This document shows positions 12,275-22,415 of a stretch of 64,000 nt of DNA, in pieces (position 1 is the stretch's first letter; each line of letters begins with the position of its first letter). Origin of the DNA: Streptomyces sp. SAI-127. Its GTDB lineage: Bacteria > Actinomycetota > Actinomycetes > Streptomycetales > Streptomycetaceae. Location of the stretch: NCBI RefSeq assembly GCF_029894425.1, contig NZ_JARXYJ010000001.1, positions 4,526,001 through 4,590,000 of the forward strand, read 5' to 3'. The notes under the pieces are model-generated. The model saw only the letters and a list, made by a program, of their open reading frames with translations. It ran no database searches and was not told the origin of the DNA. The position numbers were made by a program, and so were the translations under genes.

Positions 12275-14775
12275 GCCTCCACCTCCTTGGGGGCTTCGGC
12301 GGCGAGCGTGGCCGGGCCGATGCGGACGAGGGAACCGGGCAGCACCCCGGCGTCGGAGGCGACGCCGCCGCCGGTGGAGTTCAGCGGGAGCCAGACCACG
12401 CGGTCGGGCATCTCAGTGATCTGCAACGGCAGCTCGACGACTCCGGTCTTGCCGGTCACGGCGAGGAGGTCGCCTTCCTTGACGCCCACCTCGGCGGCCG
12501 TCGCGGCCGACACACGCGCGCGTGCCGCGTGCCGGGTCCCGGCGAGCGCCTCGTCGCCCTGCTGGAGGAGACCCTGGTCGAGCAGCAGCCGATGCCCGGC
12601 CAGTACGGCCTCTCCGGCGGCGGGCCGCGGCAACTGCGCCCCGGTCTCCAGGGGGTCGGTGCCACGCGGCCCGTCCCAGGGACCGAGCCGGTCGATCTCC
12701 GCGCGCGTGGTGCGCAGATCGGGCAGGCCCAGGTGCACGTCCATGGCGTCGGCCACCATCTGCAGGACCCGTGCGTCGGTGGGCGCCAGGTTGCGGGTCA
12801 TCTGGTCGGGCTTGAGCGCGGCCTCGAAGAAGCGCACCCTGCCTTCCCAGTTGAGGAAGGTGCCGGCCTTCTCGGCGACCGCGGCCACCGGCAGGACGAC
12901 GTCCGCGAGCTCGGTGACCTCACCGGGCCGCAGTTCCAGCGACACCACGAACCCGACCTCCTGGAGCGCCTCACGCGCGCGTGCCGGATCGGGCAGGTCG
13001 GCGATCTCGACGCCCGAGACAAGCAGGGCCTGGAGCTCGCCGGATGCGGCGGCCTCGACGATCTGACCGGTGTCCCGCCCGTAGCGGTGCGGGAGATCGG
13101 CCACGCCCCAGACCGCGGCGACCTCCTCACGTGCGCGCGGGTCGGTGGCCGGACGGCCGCCCGGCAGGAGCGAGGGCAGCGCGCCCGCCTCGAGGGCGCC
13201 GCGCTCTCCGGCCCGCCGCGGAATCCACACCAGCTGCGCGCCGGTCGCGGAGGCGGCCCGTACGGCGGCGGTCAGTCCGCCCTTCGCCGCGACGAGCCGT
13301 TCACCGACGACGATCACCGCGCCCGCCGTGCGCAGCGCCTCGGCTGCCCTGCTGCCGTCGCCCTCCAGCCCGACTTCGCCGGCCAGCGCGTCCAGCCACT
13401 CGGTCTCGGTGCCGGGAGCGGCGGGCAGCAGCGTGCCGCCGGCCTTCTCCAGGCCGCGGGTGGCGTGGGTGGCGAGCGAGAAGACCTTCTGTCCGTGCTT
13501 GCGCCAGGCCTTGCGCAGCCTCAGGAAGACGCCGGGCGCCTCCTCCTCGGCCTCGAACCCGACAAGGAGGACCGCCGGTGCCTTCTCCAGAGCGGAGTAC
13601 GTGACGCCCGTACCGTCGAGGTCACGGCCGCGGCCCGCGATCCGCGCGGCCAGGAAGTCGGCCTCCTCGCTGCTGTGCACACGCGCGCGGAAGTCGATGT
13701 CGTTGGTGTCGAGCGCCACGCGCGCGAACTTGCTGTACGCGTAGGCGTCCTCGATGGTGAGGCGGCCGCCGGTGAGGACTCCCGCCCGGCCGCGCGAGGC
13801 GAGCAGTCCCTGGGCGGCGATCTGGAGGGCTTCCGGCCAGGAGGCCGGCACCAGCTCACCCTCGGGGTTGCGGACCAGCGGGTGCTCCAGCCGGTCCCGC
13901 TGCTGCGCGTACCGGAAGGCGAAGCGCCCCTTGTCGCAGATCCACTCCTCGTTGACCTCGGGGTCGTTGGCCGCGAGCTTGCGCATGACCTTGCCGCGCC
14001 GGTGGTCCGTGCGGGTGGCACAGCCGCCGGAGCAGTGCTCGCACACGCTCGGGGAGGACACCAGGTCGAAGGGGCGGGAGCGGAACCGGTACGCCGCCGA
14101 TGTCAGCGCGCCGACCGGGCAGATCTGGATGGTGTTGCCGGAGAAGTACGACTCGAAGGGGTCGCCCTCACCGGTGCCGACCTGCTGGAGCGCGCCCCGC
14201 TCGACCAGTTCGATCATGGGGTCGCCCGCGATCTGGTTGGAGAAGCGGGTGCAGCGGGCGCACAGCACGCACCGCTCGCGGTCGAGCAGCACCTGTGTGG
14301 AGATCGGGACGGGCTTCTCGTACGTCCGCTTCTTGCCCTCGAACCGGGACTCTGCCTGGCCGTGGGACATCGCCTGGTTCTGCAGGGGGCACTCGCCGCC
14401 CTTGTCGCAGACCGGGCAGTCCAGCGGGTGGTTGATGAGGAGGAGCTCCATCACACCGTGCTGGGCCTTCTCGGCCACCGGCGAGGTGAGGTGCGTCTTC
14501 ACCACCATCCCGTCGGTGCAGGTGATGGTGCAGGAGGCCATCGGCTTGCGCTGGCCCTCGACCTCGACGATGCACTGGCGGCAGGCGCCGGCCGGGTCGA
14601 GGAGGGGGTGGTCGCAGAACCGGGGGATCTCGATGCCGAGTTCTTCGGCGGCCCGGATGACCAGGGTGCCCTTGGGCACGCTGATCTCGGCGCCGTCGAT
14701 CGTCAGCGTGACGAGATCCTCCGGCGGGACCGCCGCCTCTCCCCCGCCTGCGGGAGCGTTGGTGGTCACAGTCAT
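12271..14775 (-). CDS. nuoG: NADH-quinone oxidoreductase subunit G
   Basis: Large iron-sulphur subunit of the NADH module, 834 residues. In order: a [2Fe-2S] ferredoxin domain ([17 protein letters not shown]1b), the His/Cys segment and [13 protein letters not shown], then [10 protein letters not shown] and CPVGALTS (N4 and N5), followed by CEHCSGGC with a distal WICDKGRF cysteine, which matches the extra N7 cluster set of some bacterial NuoG proteins. The remainder is the molybdopterin-oxidoreductase fold without an evident Mo ligand, as in other NuoG. It overlaps nuoF and nuoH by 4 nt each. Confidence 0.97.
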   Translation of the reverse strand: MTVTTNAPAGGGEAAVPPEDLVTLTIDGAEISVPKGTLVIRAAEELGIEIPRFCDHPLLDPAGACRQCIVEVEGQRKPMASCTITCTDGMVVKTHLTSPVAEKAQHGVMELLLINHPLDCPVCDKGGECPLQNQAMSHGQAESRFEGKKRTYEKPVPISTQVLLDRERCVLCARCTRFSNQIAGDPMIELVERGALQQVGTGEGDPFESYFSGNTIQICPVGALTSAAYRFRSRPFDLVSSPSVCEHCSGGCATRTDHRRGKVMRKLAANDPEVNEEWICDKGRFAFRYAQQRDRLEHPLVRNPEGELVPASWPEALQIAAQGLLASRGRAGVLTGGRLTIEDAYAYSKFARVALDTNDIDFRARVHSSEEADFLAARIAGRGRDLDGTGVTYSALEKAPAVLLVGFEAEEEAPGVFLRLRKAWRKHGQKVFSLATHATRGLEKAGGTLLPAAPGTETEWLDALAGEVGLEGDGSRAAEALRTAGAVIVVGERLVAAKGGLTAAVRAASATGAQLVWIPRRAGERGALEAGALPSLLPGGRPATDPRAREEVAAVWGVADLPHRYGRDTGQIVEAAASGELQALLVSGVEIADLPDPARAREALQEVGFVVSLELRPGEVTELADVVLPVAAVAEKAGTFLNWEGRVRFFEAALKPDQMTRNLAPTDARVLQMVADAMDVHLGLPDLRTTRAEIDRLGPWDGPRGTDPLETGAQLPRPAAGEAVLAGHRLLLDQGLLQQGDEALAGTRHAARARVSAATAAEVGVKEGDLLAVTGKTGVVELPLQITEMPDRVVWLPLNSTGGGVASDAGVLPGSLVRIGPATLAAEAPKEVEA

Positions 14776-16119
14776 GCGTTCACCTCCGTGCGGTCGGCCC
14801 AGGCCGTCGACTTGGCCGGGTCGAAGGGGCAGCCGCGGCCCGTGATGTGCTGCTCGTACTCCTCGCGGAAGTACTTGAGCGAGGAGAAGATCGGCGAGGC
14901 GGCGCCGTCACCGAGGGCGCAGAACGACTTGCCGTTGATGTTGTCGGCGATGTCGTTCAGCTTGTCGAGGTCGGACATGACGCCCTTGCCGGCCTCGATG
15001 TCGCGCAGCAACTGCACGAGCCAGTACGTCCCTTCTCGGCACGGGGTGCACTTGCCGCAGGACTCGTGGGCGTAGAACTCGGTCCAGCGGGTGACGGCGC
15101 GCACGACACAGGTCGTCTCGTCGAAGCACTGCAGGGCCTTGGTGCCGAGCATCGAACCGGCGGCGCCGACACCCTCGTAGTCGAGGGGGACGTCGAGGTG
15201 CTCGTCGGTGAACATCGGCGTCGAGGAACCGCCGGGCGTCCAGAACTTCAGCCGGTGCCCCGGCCGCATCCCGCCGCTCATCTCAAGCAGCTGGCGGAGA
15301 GTGATGCCGAGCGGGGCCTCGAACTGGCCGGGACTGGCGACGTGGCCGCTGAGCGAGTAGAGCGTGAAGCCCGGGGACTTCTCGCTGCCCATCGACCGGA
15401 ACCATTCCTTGCCCCGGGTCAGAATCGCGGGAACCGACGCGATCGACTCCACGTTGTTCACCACAGTCCGGGCATGCATACAGGCCCGCGACCGCAGGGA
15501 AAGGGGGACGGAGCCGCGGTTGACCCCGGCGGCCTTCGAGCGAGTCGAGAAGTGCGGTCTCCTCACCGCAGATGTACGCGCCCGCGCCCGCGTGCACGGT
15601 GAGTTCGAGATCGAGGCCGCTGCCCAGGATGTTCTGTCCGAGGTAGCCGGCCGCGTAGGCCTCGCTCACGGCCGCGTGCAGCCGCCGCAGTACTGGGACG
15701 ACCTCACCACGCAGATAGATGAAGGCATGCGACGACCTGATGGCATAACACGCGATGACAATGCCCTCGATGAGGCTGTGTGGGTTCGCGAAGAGGAGCG
15801 GGATGTCCTTGCACGTCCCGGGCTCCGACTCGTCGGCGTTGACAACTAGATAGTGCGGCTTTCCATCTCCCTGCGGAATGAACTGCCATTTCATTCCGGT
15901 CGGGAATCCCGCACCACCGCGGCCGCGCAGACCGGAGTCCTTGACGTACGCGATCAGGTCGTCCGGCGACATGGCGAGCGCCTTGCGGAGCCCCTCGTAC
16001 CCCTCGTGCCTCTTGTAGACGTCCAGCGACCAGGACTTGTCCTCGTCCCAGAAGGCCGACAGCACGGGTGCCAGCAGCTTCTCGGGACTGGTGTCCTTCA
16101 GTTCGGGTGCCAAGGTCAT
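14772..16119 (-). pseudogene. nuoF: nuoF, NADH-binding subunit of complex I, interrupted by a 1-nt insertion
   Basis: NuoF binds NADH and FMN and starts electron transfer. Visible are the FMN loop [42 protein letters not shown] and, after the break, ESCGKCTPCREGT for cluster N3. The frame breaks at the CC pair 15468-15469: upstream reads [10 protein letters not shown], downstream resumes as [16 protein letters not shown] if one base is removed, giving 448 residues. Both halves are otherwise fully conserved, which argues for a sequencing error. The start is the ATG at 16119 or the GTG three bases upstream; the latter gives the usual GTGA overlap with nuoE. Confidence 0.88.
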
Positions 16120-16991
16120 CACTCCCCCTCCTCGGCGGCGGGCCCGGCCGGGTGGGCCGGGTCGGAGGCCGACGTGTCCTGTGGCGCGTCGTGTGAGCTC
16201 AGGTGCTCCGTCGGTGACGGCTCGTGGACGGCCTTGTCGTGCGGCTCGTCGTGCGGTCCGCCGTCGCGCGGATGGACCACGCGCGCGGGTGCGGTCTCTC
16301 CCCTGGCCAGGCGGAGGCCCACCAGCGACGCGGGTCCCGCTCCGCCGCTCGCCTCGACGGCCCCCGGCCGCTCGTCGGGGAAGCCGGCGAGGATCCGCGC
16401 GGTCTCCTTGAAGGTGCACAGCGGCGCCCCGCGCGTGGGCTCCACCGGACGGCCCGCGCGCAGGTCGTCGACCATGGCCTTCGCGCTCGCCGGGGTCTGG
16501 TTGTCGAAGAACTCCCAGTTGACCATCACGACCGGCGCGAAGTCGCAGGCCGCGTTGCACTCGATGTGCTCCAGAGTGACCTTGCCGTCGTCGGTGGTCT
16601 CGCCGTTGCCGACGCCCAGGTGCTCCTGGAGCTCCGCGAAGATCGCGTCGCCGCCCATCACCGCGCAGAGGGTGTTGGTGCAGACACCCACCTGGTAGTC
16701 ACCCGAGGGCTTGCGCCGGTACATGGTGTAGAAGGTGGCCACCGCGGTCACCTCGGCCGTGGTCAGCTCCAGCACGTCCGCGCAGAACCGCATCCCGGTG
16801 CGCGTGACGTGTCCCTCCTCCGACTGCACGAGGTGCAGCAACGGCAGGAGCGCCGAGCGGGAGTCCGGGTAGCGGGCGATGATCTCGCGCGCGTCCCTCT
16901 CGAGCCTCTCTCGAACGTCGTCCGGGTACGCGGGCGCGGGCAGTTCGGGCATGCCCAGGCTGACGCCCCGCTCGGAAGAACTGGTGGTCAC
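16119..16991 (-). CDS. nuoE: NADH-quinone oxidoreductase subunit E
   Basis: Thioredoxin-like [2Fe-2S] subunit (cluster N1a) of the NADH module. The four ligands are in [12 protein letters not shown] and [12 protein letters not shown]. The GTG at 16991, inside the nuoD stop (GTGA), gives 290 residues; canonical NuoE is about 160-200. The extra length is a C-terminal tail rich in His, Pro, Asp and Glu ([14 protein letters not shown]), apparently disordered and absent from E. coli NuoE. Confidence 0.95.
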   Translation of the reverse strand: MTTSSSERGVSLGMPELPAPAYPDDVRERLERDAREIIARYPDSRSALLPLLHLVQSEEGHVTRTGMRFCADVLELTTAEVTAVATFYTMYRRKPSGDYQVGVCTNTLCAVMGGDAIFAELQEHLGVGNGETTDDGKVTLEHIECNAACDFAPVVMVNWEFFDNQTPASAKAMVDDLRAGRPVEPTRGAPLCTFKETARILAGFPDERPGAVEASGGAGPASLVGLRLARGETAPARVVHPRDGGPHDEPHDKAVHEPSPTEHLSSHDAPQDTSASDPAHPAGPAAEEGE

Positions 16992-18310
16992 CGGTCGACG
17001 CCTCCCATCACGGGGTCGATGGACGCGACAGCGACGATGACGTCGGCGACCTGGCCGCCCTCGCACATCGCCGCCATGGCCTGAAGGTTGGTGAAGGACG
17101 GGTCGCGGAAGTGGACCCGGAAGGGGCGGGTGCCGCCGTCGGACACGGCGTGCACTCCGAGTTCGCCCTTGGGCGACTCGACGGCCGCGTACGCCTGTCC
17201 CGGCGGGACGCGGAAGCCCTCGGTGACCAGCTTGAAGTGGTGGATCAGGGCCTCCATGGAGGTGCCCATGATCTTCTTGATGTGGTCGAGGGAGTTGCCG
17301 AGCCCGTCGGGACCCAGGGCGAGCTGGGCGGGCCAGGCGATCTTCTTGTCGGCGACCATGACCGGGCCGGGCTGCAGCCGGTCCAGGCACTGCTCGACGA
17401 TCCTGAGCGACTGGCGCATCTCCTCGAGCCGGATGAGGAAGCGGCCGTAGGAGTCGCAGGTGTCGGCGGTCGGGATGTCGAACTCGTATGTGTCGTAGCC
17501 GCAGTACGGCTGTGACTTGCGCAGGTCGTGCGGCAGGCCGGTGGAGCGCAGGATCGGGCCGGTGGCACCGAGGGCCATGCAGCCCGCCAGGTCGAGGTAG
17601 CCGACGTCCTGCATACGGGCCTTGAAGATGGGGTTCCCGGTGGCGAGCTTGTCGTACTCCGGGAGGTTCTTCTTCATCTTCTTCACGAACTCGCGGATGT
17701 GGTCCACCGCGCCGGGCGGCAGGTCCTGCGCGAGTCCGCCGGGGCGGATGTACGCGTGGTTCATCCGCAGGCCCGTGATGAGCTCGTAGATGTCGAGAAT
17801 CATTTCACGATCACGGAATCCGTAGATCATGATCGTGGTGGCGCCGAGTTCCATGCCGCCGGTGGCGATGCACACCAGGTGCGAGGAGAGCCGGTTCAGC
17901 TCCATCAGGAGCACCCGGATGATCTCGGCCCGCTCGGTGATCTGGTCCTCGATGCCGAGGAGCTTCTCGACGGCGAGACAGTAGGCAGTCTCGTTGAAGA
18001 AGGACGTCAGGTAGTCCATGCGCGTCACGAACGTGGTGCCCTGCGTCCACGTGCGGAACTCGAGGTTCTTCTCGATGCCGGTGTGGAGGTAGCCGATGCC
18101 GCAGCGGGCCTCGGTGACCGTCTCGCCGTCGATCTCCAGGATCAGGCGGAGCACTCCGTGGGTGGAGGGGTGCTGGGGGCCCATGTTGACGACGATGCGC
18201 TCGTCGTCGGCGCGGGCCGCGGACTGGACGACCTCGTCCCAGTCGCCACCGGTGACCGTGTACACGGTGCCTTCGGTGGTCTCACGCGGAGTTGCGTGCT
18301 GCGTGCTCAT
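16988..18310 (-). CDS. nuoD: NADH-quinone oxidoreductase subunit D
   Basis: 49-kDa-type subunit that lines the quinone-binding cavity; 440 residues from ATG 18310. Family signatures are [15 protein letters not shown], the hydrogenase-like [33 protein letters not shown] and the C-terminal [20 protein letters not shown]. The short N-terminal extension before the core (about 45 residues) is variable. Overlaps of 4 nt with nuoC and nuoE suggest translational coupling. Confidence 0.97.
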   Translation of the reverse strand: MSTQHATPRETTEGTVYTVTGGDWDEVVQSAARADDERIVVNMGPQHPSTHGVLRLILEIDGETVTEARCGIGYLHTGIEKNLEFRTWTQGTTFVTRMDYLTSFFNETAYCLAVEKLLGIEDQITERAEIIRVLLMELNRLSSHLVCIATGGMELGATTIMIYGFRDREMILDIYELITGLRMNHAYIRPGGLAQDLPPGAVDHIREFVKKMKKNLPEYDKLATGNPIFKARMQDVGYLDLAGCMALGATGPILRSTGLPHDLRKSQPYCGYDTYEFDIPTADTCDSYGRFLIRLEEMRQSLRIVEQCLDRLQPGPVMVADKKIAWPAQLALGPDGLGNSLDHIKKIMGTSMEALIHHFKLVTEGFRVPPGQAYAAVESPKGELGVHAVSDGGTRPFRVHFRDPSFTNLQAMAAMCEGGQVADVIVAVASIDPVMGGVDR

Positions 18311-19074
18311 GAGTACGACCTCCGCTGGTCCGGAGCCGGGATCTGGGCGCCCTTGTACTCGACGGGGATGCCGCCGAGGGGGTAGTCCTTGCGCTGCGGG
18401 TGGCCCTGCCAGTCGTCCGGCATCATGATCCGCGTCAGAGCCGGGTGACCGTCGAAGACGATCCCGAAGAAGTCGTAGGTCTCGCGCTCGTGCCAGTCGT
18501 TGGTCGGATACACGGAGACCAGCGACGGGATGTGCGGGTCGGCGTCCGGCGCGCTGACCTCCAGGCGGATCAGCCGGTTGTGGGTGATCGAGCGCAGGTG
18601 GTAGACGGCGTGCAGCTCGCGGCCCTTGTCGTGGAGGTAGTGGACGCCACTGACTCCGGTGCAGAGCTCGAAGCGCAGGGCCGGGTCGTCGCGCAGGGTG
18701 CGGGCGACGCGGAGCAGGTGCTCGCGCTCGATGTGGAAGGTGATCTCGTCGCGGTCGACGACCGTCTTCTCGATCGCGTTGCCGGGGAGCAGTCCCTGCT
18801 CCTCCAGGGCGCCTTCCAACTCGTCGGCGACCTCGTCGAACCATCCGCCGTAGGGGCGGGCCGCCGGTCCCGGGAGGCGGACCGAGCGGACCAGGCCGCC
18901 GTAGCCGGAGGTGTCGCCGCCGTTGTTGGCGCCGAACATGCCGCGCTGGACGCGGATCTCCTCACCGCCGTCGCCGCGCTGGCCGGGGAGGTTGGAGGCG
19001 GCGAGATCCTTCTCGGGGTTCACCCCGTTCGACGCCCCGCCCGCGCCGTTGCTCGTGCCGTTCGCGTCGCTCAC
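18307..19074 (-). CDS. nuoC: NADH-quinone oxidoreductase subunit C
   Basis: 30-kDa-type subunit of the peripheral arm; 255 residues from a GTG that overlaps the nuoB stop (GTGA). The conserved signature is [37 protein letters not shown] Gly/Asn/Ala-rich N-terminal region of about 50 residues ([14 protein letters not shown]) precedes the fold and is probably disordered. It is separate from nuoD, unlike the E. coli nuoCD fusion. Confidence 0.96.
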   Translation of the reverse strand: MSDANGTSNGAGGASNGVNPEKDLAASNLPGQRGDGGEEIRVQRGMFGANNGGDTSGYGGLVRSVRLPGPAARPYGGWFDEVADELEGALEEQGLLPGNAIEKTVVDRDEITFHIEREHLLRVARTLRDDPALRFELCTGVSGVHYLHDKGRELHAVYHLRSITHNRLIRLEVSAPDADPHIPSLVSVYPTNDWHERETYDFFGIVFDGHPALTRIMMPDDWQGHPQRKDYPLGGIPVEYKGAQIPAPDQRRSYS

Positions 19075-19625
19075 CGCAGCAGCCCCTTCATCTCGATCGT
19101 GGGCAGGGCCTTGAGCGCCGCCTCCTCCGCCTCGCGGGCGGCCTCCTCGGCGTTCACGCCGAGCTTGGAGGACTGGATCTTCTGGTGGAGCTTGAGGATC
19201 GCGTCCATCAGCATCTCGGGCCGTGGCGGGCAGCCGGGCAGATAGATGTCGACCGGGACGATGTGGTCGACGCCCTGCACGATCGCGTAGTTGTTGAACA
19301 TGCCGCCCGAGGAGGCGCAGACCCCCATGGAGATGACCCACTTGGGGTTCGGCATCTGGTCGTAGACCTGCCTGAGCACCGGCGCCATCTTCTGGCTGAC
19401 CCGGCCTGCGACGATCATGAGGTCCGCCTGGCGGGGTGAGCCGCGGAAGACCTCCATCCCGAAGCGGGCCAGGTCGTAGCGTCCGGCGCCCGTGGTCATC
19501 ATCTCGATGGCACAGCAGGCCAGGCCGAAGGTGGCCGGGAAGACGGACGACTTACGCACCCAGCCCGCGGCCTGCTCGACGGTGGTCAGCAGGAAGCCGC
19601 TCGGCAGCTTTTCTTCGAGTCCCAT
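19071..19625 (-). CDS. nuoB: NADH-quinone oxidoreductase subunit B
   Basis: Carries the terminal [4Fe-4S] cluster N2 that hands electrons to menaquinone; 184 residues. Ligands are the adjacent cysteines in [10 protein letters not shown], the cysteine in [10 protein letters not shown] and that in [12 protein letters not shown]. The ATG at 19625 lies 14 bases after nuoA. The C terminus is an Ala/Glu-rich helix. Confidence 0.97.
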   Translation of the reverse strand: MGLEEKLPSGFLLTTVEQAAGWVRKSSVFPATFGLACCAIEMMTTGAGRYDLARFGMEVFRGSPRQADLMIVAGRVSQKMAPVLRQVYDQMPNPKWVISMGVCASSGGMFNNYAIVQGVDHIVPVDIYLPGCPPRPEMLMDAILKLHQKIQSSKLGVNAEEAAREAEEAALKALPTIEMKGLLR

Positions 19626-19639
19626 GAGTTAAAGGCCCC

Positions 19640-19999
19640 TCAGTCCCATTCCAGGCCGCCGCGCCGCCATACGTACGCGTACGCGACGAAGACGGTGAGC
19701 ACGAAGAGCAGCATCTCCACGAGCCCGAAAACACCCAGGGCGTCGAAGGTGACGGCCCAGGGGTAGAGGAAGACGATCTCGATGTCGAAGACGATGAAGA
19801 GCATCGCCGTCAGGTAGTACTTGATGGGGAAGCGCCCGCCGCCGGCCGGCGTGGGGGTCGGCTCGATCCCGCACTCGTAGGCCTCGAGCTTGGCCCGGTT
19901 GTACCGCTTCGGACCGATCAGCGTGGCCATGACCACGGAGAAGATCGCAAAGCCTGCCCCGAGGGCTCCCAGTACGAGGATGGGCGCATAAGCGTTCAC
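19640..19999 (-). CDS. nuoA: NADH-quinone oxidoreductase subunit A
   Basis: Small membrane subunit at the quinone-arm junction, 119 residues with three helices. Diagnostic are the loop YECGIEPTPTPAGGGRFPIKYYLTAM, with its conserved cysteine, and FDIEIVFLYPWAV. First gene of the 14-gene operon; the promoter and a Rex operator lie in the 730-base gap upstream. Confidence 0.97.
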   Translation of the reverse strand: MNAYAPILVLGALGAGFAIFSVVMATLIGPKRYNRAKLEAYECGIEPTPTPAGGGRFPIKYYLTAMLFIVFDIEIVFLYPWAVTFDALGVFGLVEMLLFVLTVFVAYAYVWRRGGLEWD

Positions 20000-20107
20000 C
20001 GCTCCTCGCTCCTCTCAGTCGGCACTGACTGCTGGCGATGGCATCGGACTCACACCCGACTCATACGTCCCTCTGACCTCCGTCTGCCTCGACGAAGATC
20101 GCGAACA

Positions 20108-20123
20108 TGTGAAGCAGGTCACA
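20108..20123 (-). promoter_or_regulatory. Rex operator upstream of nuoA
   Basis: The 16 bases TGTGAAGCAGGTCACA form a TGTGA-N6-TCACA inverted repeat, matching the Rex operator consensus. Rex is the NADH/NAD redox repressor known to control nuoA-N in S. coelicolor. The site lies about 110 bases upstream of the nuoA start and just downstream of a TAGGAT -10 box on the same strand, a position where bound Rex would block early transcription. The sequence match is direct; the regulation is inferred from the known S. coelicolor case. Confidence 0.85.
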
Positions 20124-20139
20124 AGCCCAACTGACCCGC

Positions 20140-20145
20140 ATCCTA
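20140..20145 (-). promoter_or_regulatory. Probable -10 box of the nuo operon promoter
   Basis: Read on the minus strand this is TAGGAT, the consensus -10 hexamer for the major Streptomyces sigma factor. No good -35 hexamer is visible 16-18 bases upstream. Transcription would begin near 20133, placing the Rex site at about +10 to +25. Confidence 0.5.
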
Positions 20146-20468
20146 TGCCTGCCGGTCTGTGATCTGCGACACGGGGTATTGCACAAGCTTTGTGATCTCC
20201 ACCACCAGGCGAAGGATCATGAAGTCGGATCAGCGGTGATCTTCACACGAGAAGCGTCCGAGTGATCACCAGAGGTGACATTTCCGCTAGTCGGCGCAGG
20301 TCGGGAGAGGCGTCTCCATATCAAGAGACTTCTCCTGCATGCAAATTGGTGCTGGACGCGACTGCTTGGTAGTGGACCGCATTCACACCTCGGAGGGACC
20401 CGGGAGGGCGGATGTGGACGCGTGCACACATTCACGAGCGCCGGCCACCTCCGGACGCAGCCACCGCC

Positions 20469-20485
20469 GTAACCGTTGCGTGACC
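20469..20485 (+). promoter_or_regulatory. GTnACC direct repeat, candidate response-regulator site
   Basis: GTAACC-GTTGC-GTGACC is a direct repeat with 11-base spacing, about one helical turn, upstream of the NlpC/P60 gene. Direct repeats of this GTnAC kind are bound by OmpR-family regulators such as MtrA and GlnR in streptomycetes, and MtrA is known to act on cell-wall hydrolase genes. The assignment is inference from pattern and context. Confidence 0.4.
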
Positions 20486-20525
20486 TCCGCCACACATATG
20501 AGAGGTTCCTAAGAAGGGGGCTTGG

Positions 20526-20545
20526 CCATCGGCCTCAACCGATGG
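20526..20545 (+). promoter_or_regulatory. Small inverted repeat in the NlpC/P60 upstream region
   Basis: CCATCGG and CCGATGG form a perfect 7-bp stem around a six-base spacer about 190 bases before the gene start. It could be an operator or a leader hairpin; nothing in the sequence decides between these. Confidence 0.35.
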
Positions 20546-20733
20546 TAGATGCGGGGCAATTAGGGCGTAACAGCGAAAGGCCATGATCACAGGCTTGATC
20601 ACGAGCGTCCGCAATGTCCGTTACGGCGTCAATAAAGAGTGAGCCGCCGGGGATTCGGGCCACCGATTGAACAACTGTGGCGCAGCACACGTTTCTTGAA
20701 GGTATGGAGGAGCCCCTGATACCAGTTGGTCTC

Positions 20734-21540
20734 ATGTCCCACACCGCTCACATACGCAGTCACCGGAAACCCCGCCGCAGCGCGACGACTTCGATCGCCG
20801 TCCGCGCTGGCGTCGCCGGTGGCGTGCTCAGCATGGCAGCGGCGGGCGCGTCGGCTTCGGCGTTCGCCGCCGAGTCGACGACGCAGACCCTCGAACTGCC
20901 CACCCTGTCGGCCGATCTGGGCAGCCAGGTCGCCGAGTCCGCCGACGCGATGCAGCAGGCAGCCGCCAACTACCAGCTGCAGGCCGAGCGCGACGCGGCC
21001 GCCGCAAAGGCCGCGAAGCAGGCCAAGGCGGACCTCGCGGAGGCCAAGAAGAAGGCTGAGGCCAAGAAGAAGGCTGAGGAAGCCCGCAGGGCCGCCGCCG
21101 AGGAAGCCGCCTCGCGCAGCACCGAGCGGGCCACGCTGTCCGCCTCGGCGAGCGCCAGCGTCTCCACGAGCTCGTCCACGGCCACCGGTTCGGCCGCGGC
21201 CGTCATCGCCTTCGTGAAGGCTCAGGTCGGTGACGCCTACGTCTCCGGCGGCACCGGCCCCAACTCCTGGGACTGCTCCGGCCTCGTCCAGGCCGCGTTC
21301 AGCCAGATCGGCGTCGACCTGCCGCGTGTCTCGCAGGACCAGTCGACCGCGGGTACCCAGGTCTCGCTGAGCAACCTCCAGCCGGGCGACATCCTGTACT
21401 GGGGCGGCGCCGGCAGCGCGTACCACGTGGCGGTGTACGTCGGCGACGGCATGTTCGTCGGCGCGCAGAACCCCTCGACGGGCGTCGCCGAGAAGCCGCT
21501 GTCCTACGACCCGCCGACCGGAGCGGTGCGGGTGCTCTGA
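20734..21540 (+). CDS. Secreted NlpC/P60 peptidoglycan endopeptidase
   Basis: Probable D,L-endopeptidase cutting stem peptides in the cell wall. From the ATG at 20734 it has 268 residues: a basic N terminus (HIRSHRKPRR), a hydrophobic secretion signal ending near SASAFAAES, a long Ala/Lys/Glu helical region likely to form a coiled coil (about residues 60-125), a Ser/Ala-rich linker, and the NlpC/P60 domain with catalytic Cys181 in SWDCSGLVQAAF and His231 in AYHVAVYVGDG. In-frame starts also exist at 20677 and 20704. It is divergent from nuoA and followed by a strong hairpin. The coiled-coil plus NlpC/P60 layout resembles RipA-type division hydrolases. Confidence 0.9.
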   Translation: MSHTAHIRSHRKPRRSATTSIAVRAGVAGGVLSMAAAGASASAFAAESTTQTLELPTLSADLGSQVAESADAMQQAAANYQLQAERDAAAAKAAKQAKADLAEAKKKAEAKKKAEEARRAAAEEAASRSTERATLSASASASVSTSSSTATGSAAAVIAFVKAQVGDAYVSGGTGPNSWDCSGLVQAAFSQIGVDLPRVSQDQSTAGTQVSLSNLQPGDILYWGGAGSAYHVAVYVGDGMFVGAQNPSTGVAEKPLSYDPPTGAVRVL

Positions 21541-21556
21541 CACCTGAACAGCTTGA

Positions 21557-21589
21557 TGGGGCCGCAGCCGCTCGGGGGCTGCGGCCCCA
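21557..21589 (+). terminator. Hairpin terminator after the NlpC/P60 gene
   Basis: A perfect 13-bp stem, TGGGGCCGCAGCC / GGCTGCGGCCCCA, with a seven-base loop, begins 17 bases after the stop. There is no T-run. Confidence 0.8.
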
Positions 21590-21767
21590 CTGGTTCATCC
21601 AGGAGTTGCTCGCGCTTGCCCGGGGCGGGTCTGGCCGGTCTGCTCCTGGGGCTGTTCGATGTGTGCTGTTGTCATGGGCAACGGAGGGAAAGGAGAGGTT
21701 CCGGTGAACCTCTCGGACCCACCGCCCACAGCATCCTCACCACCCACATCGAACAGGAGACACCACC

Positions 21768-22415
21768 ATGCCCAGTGTGTTCGTTCAGGGCAGGCCCACC
21801 GACTCGTATCCGCGTCTCGCCCCCGAGGCCCGGCGCGGGCAGGTCCGGCGCATCACCGAGGTCGGCGAGGAGGTGCTGCACAAGCCGTGCCGGGACGTGA
21901 CCGAGTTCGGGCCCGATCTCGCCGCGCTGATCGACGACATGTTCCTGACGATGTACATCGCGGAAGGGGCGGGCCTCGCGGCCAACCAGGTCGACGTCGG
22001 TCTGCGGCTTTTCGTCTACGACTGCCCGGACGACAACGGGGTCCGGCATGTCGGGCACATCGTCAACCCGGTGCTCGAGCAGTTCGACCCGGCCGAACGC
22101 AGGCTGCTCGACGACAGCGAGGGGTGCCTGTCGGTGCCGGGCGCCGTCATGGACGTACCGCGTCCGGACCGGGCCGTGGTCCGCGGGTTCGACAAGGACG
22201 GCGAACCGCTCGTGATCGAGGGGACCGGGTACTTCGCGCGCTGCCTGGCACACGAGACCGACCATGTGAACGGACACGTGTATCTGGACCGGCTGTCCAA
22301 GCGGGACCGCAAGGAGGCGCTGCGGCAGGTGGCGGACCGGCGGGACGAGGTGTTCGCCCGCCGGGCGGCCAACATCGAGGCGCTGAACGGCGGTCAGGGC
22401 ACCGTCAGCGCCTGA
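21768..22415 (+). CDS. def: Peptide deformylase
   Basis: Removes the formyl group from the N-terminal methionine of new proteins using a metal ion. All three family motifs are present: GAGLAANQV (residues 68-76), EGCLSVPG with the metal ligand Cys120, and HETDHVNG with His162, catalytic Glu163 and His166. The usual third motif is HEFDH; the Thr here is a minor change. The length, 215 residues, is typical of actinobacterial enzymes. AGGAG lies upstream of the ATG. The 3' end overlaps the small minus-strand ORF by 11 bases. Confidence 0.96.
   Translation: MPSVFVQGRPTDSYPRLAPEARRGQVRRITEVGEEVLHKPCRDVTEFGPDLAALIDDMFLTMYIAEGAGLAANQVDVGLRLFVYDCPDDNGVRHVGHIVNPVLEQFDPAERRLLDDSEGCLSVPGAVMDVPRPDRAVVRGFDKDGEPLVIEGTGYFARCLAHETDHVNGHVYLDRLSKRDRKEALRQVADRRDEVFARRAANIEALNGGQGTVSA

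Larger units (their letters stand above)
20000..20733. other. Divergent regulatory gap between nuoA and the NlpC/P60 gene
   Basis: No convincing gene is visible in these 734 bases. The left third holds the nuo promoter and Rex site. Near 20182-20194 there is a CACAA-GCT-TTGTG inverted repeat of unknown role. The right half holds a GTnACC direct repeat and a CCATCGG hairpin that belong to the wall-hydrolase gene. The middle is less GC-rich than the flanking genes, as expected for regulatory DNA. Confidence 0.6.

Noticed and set aside
10679..15075. Long plus-strand frames of about 800 residues opposite nuoH and nuoG
   Set aside because: Shadows of the coding strand; no recognisable domains and no ribosome sites in useful places.
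20490..20730. c-di-AMP (ydaO) riboswitch before the NlpC/P60 gene
   Set aside because: Such switches precede some Streptomyces wall hydrolase genes, but I could not find the conserved cores here.
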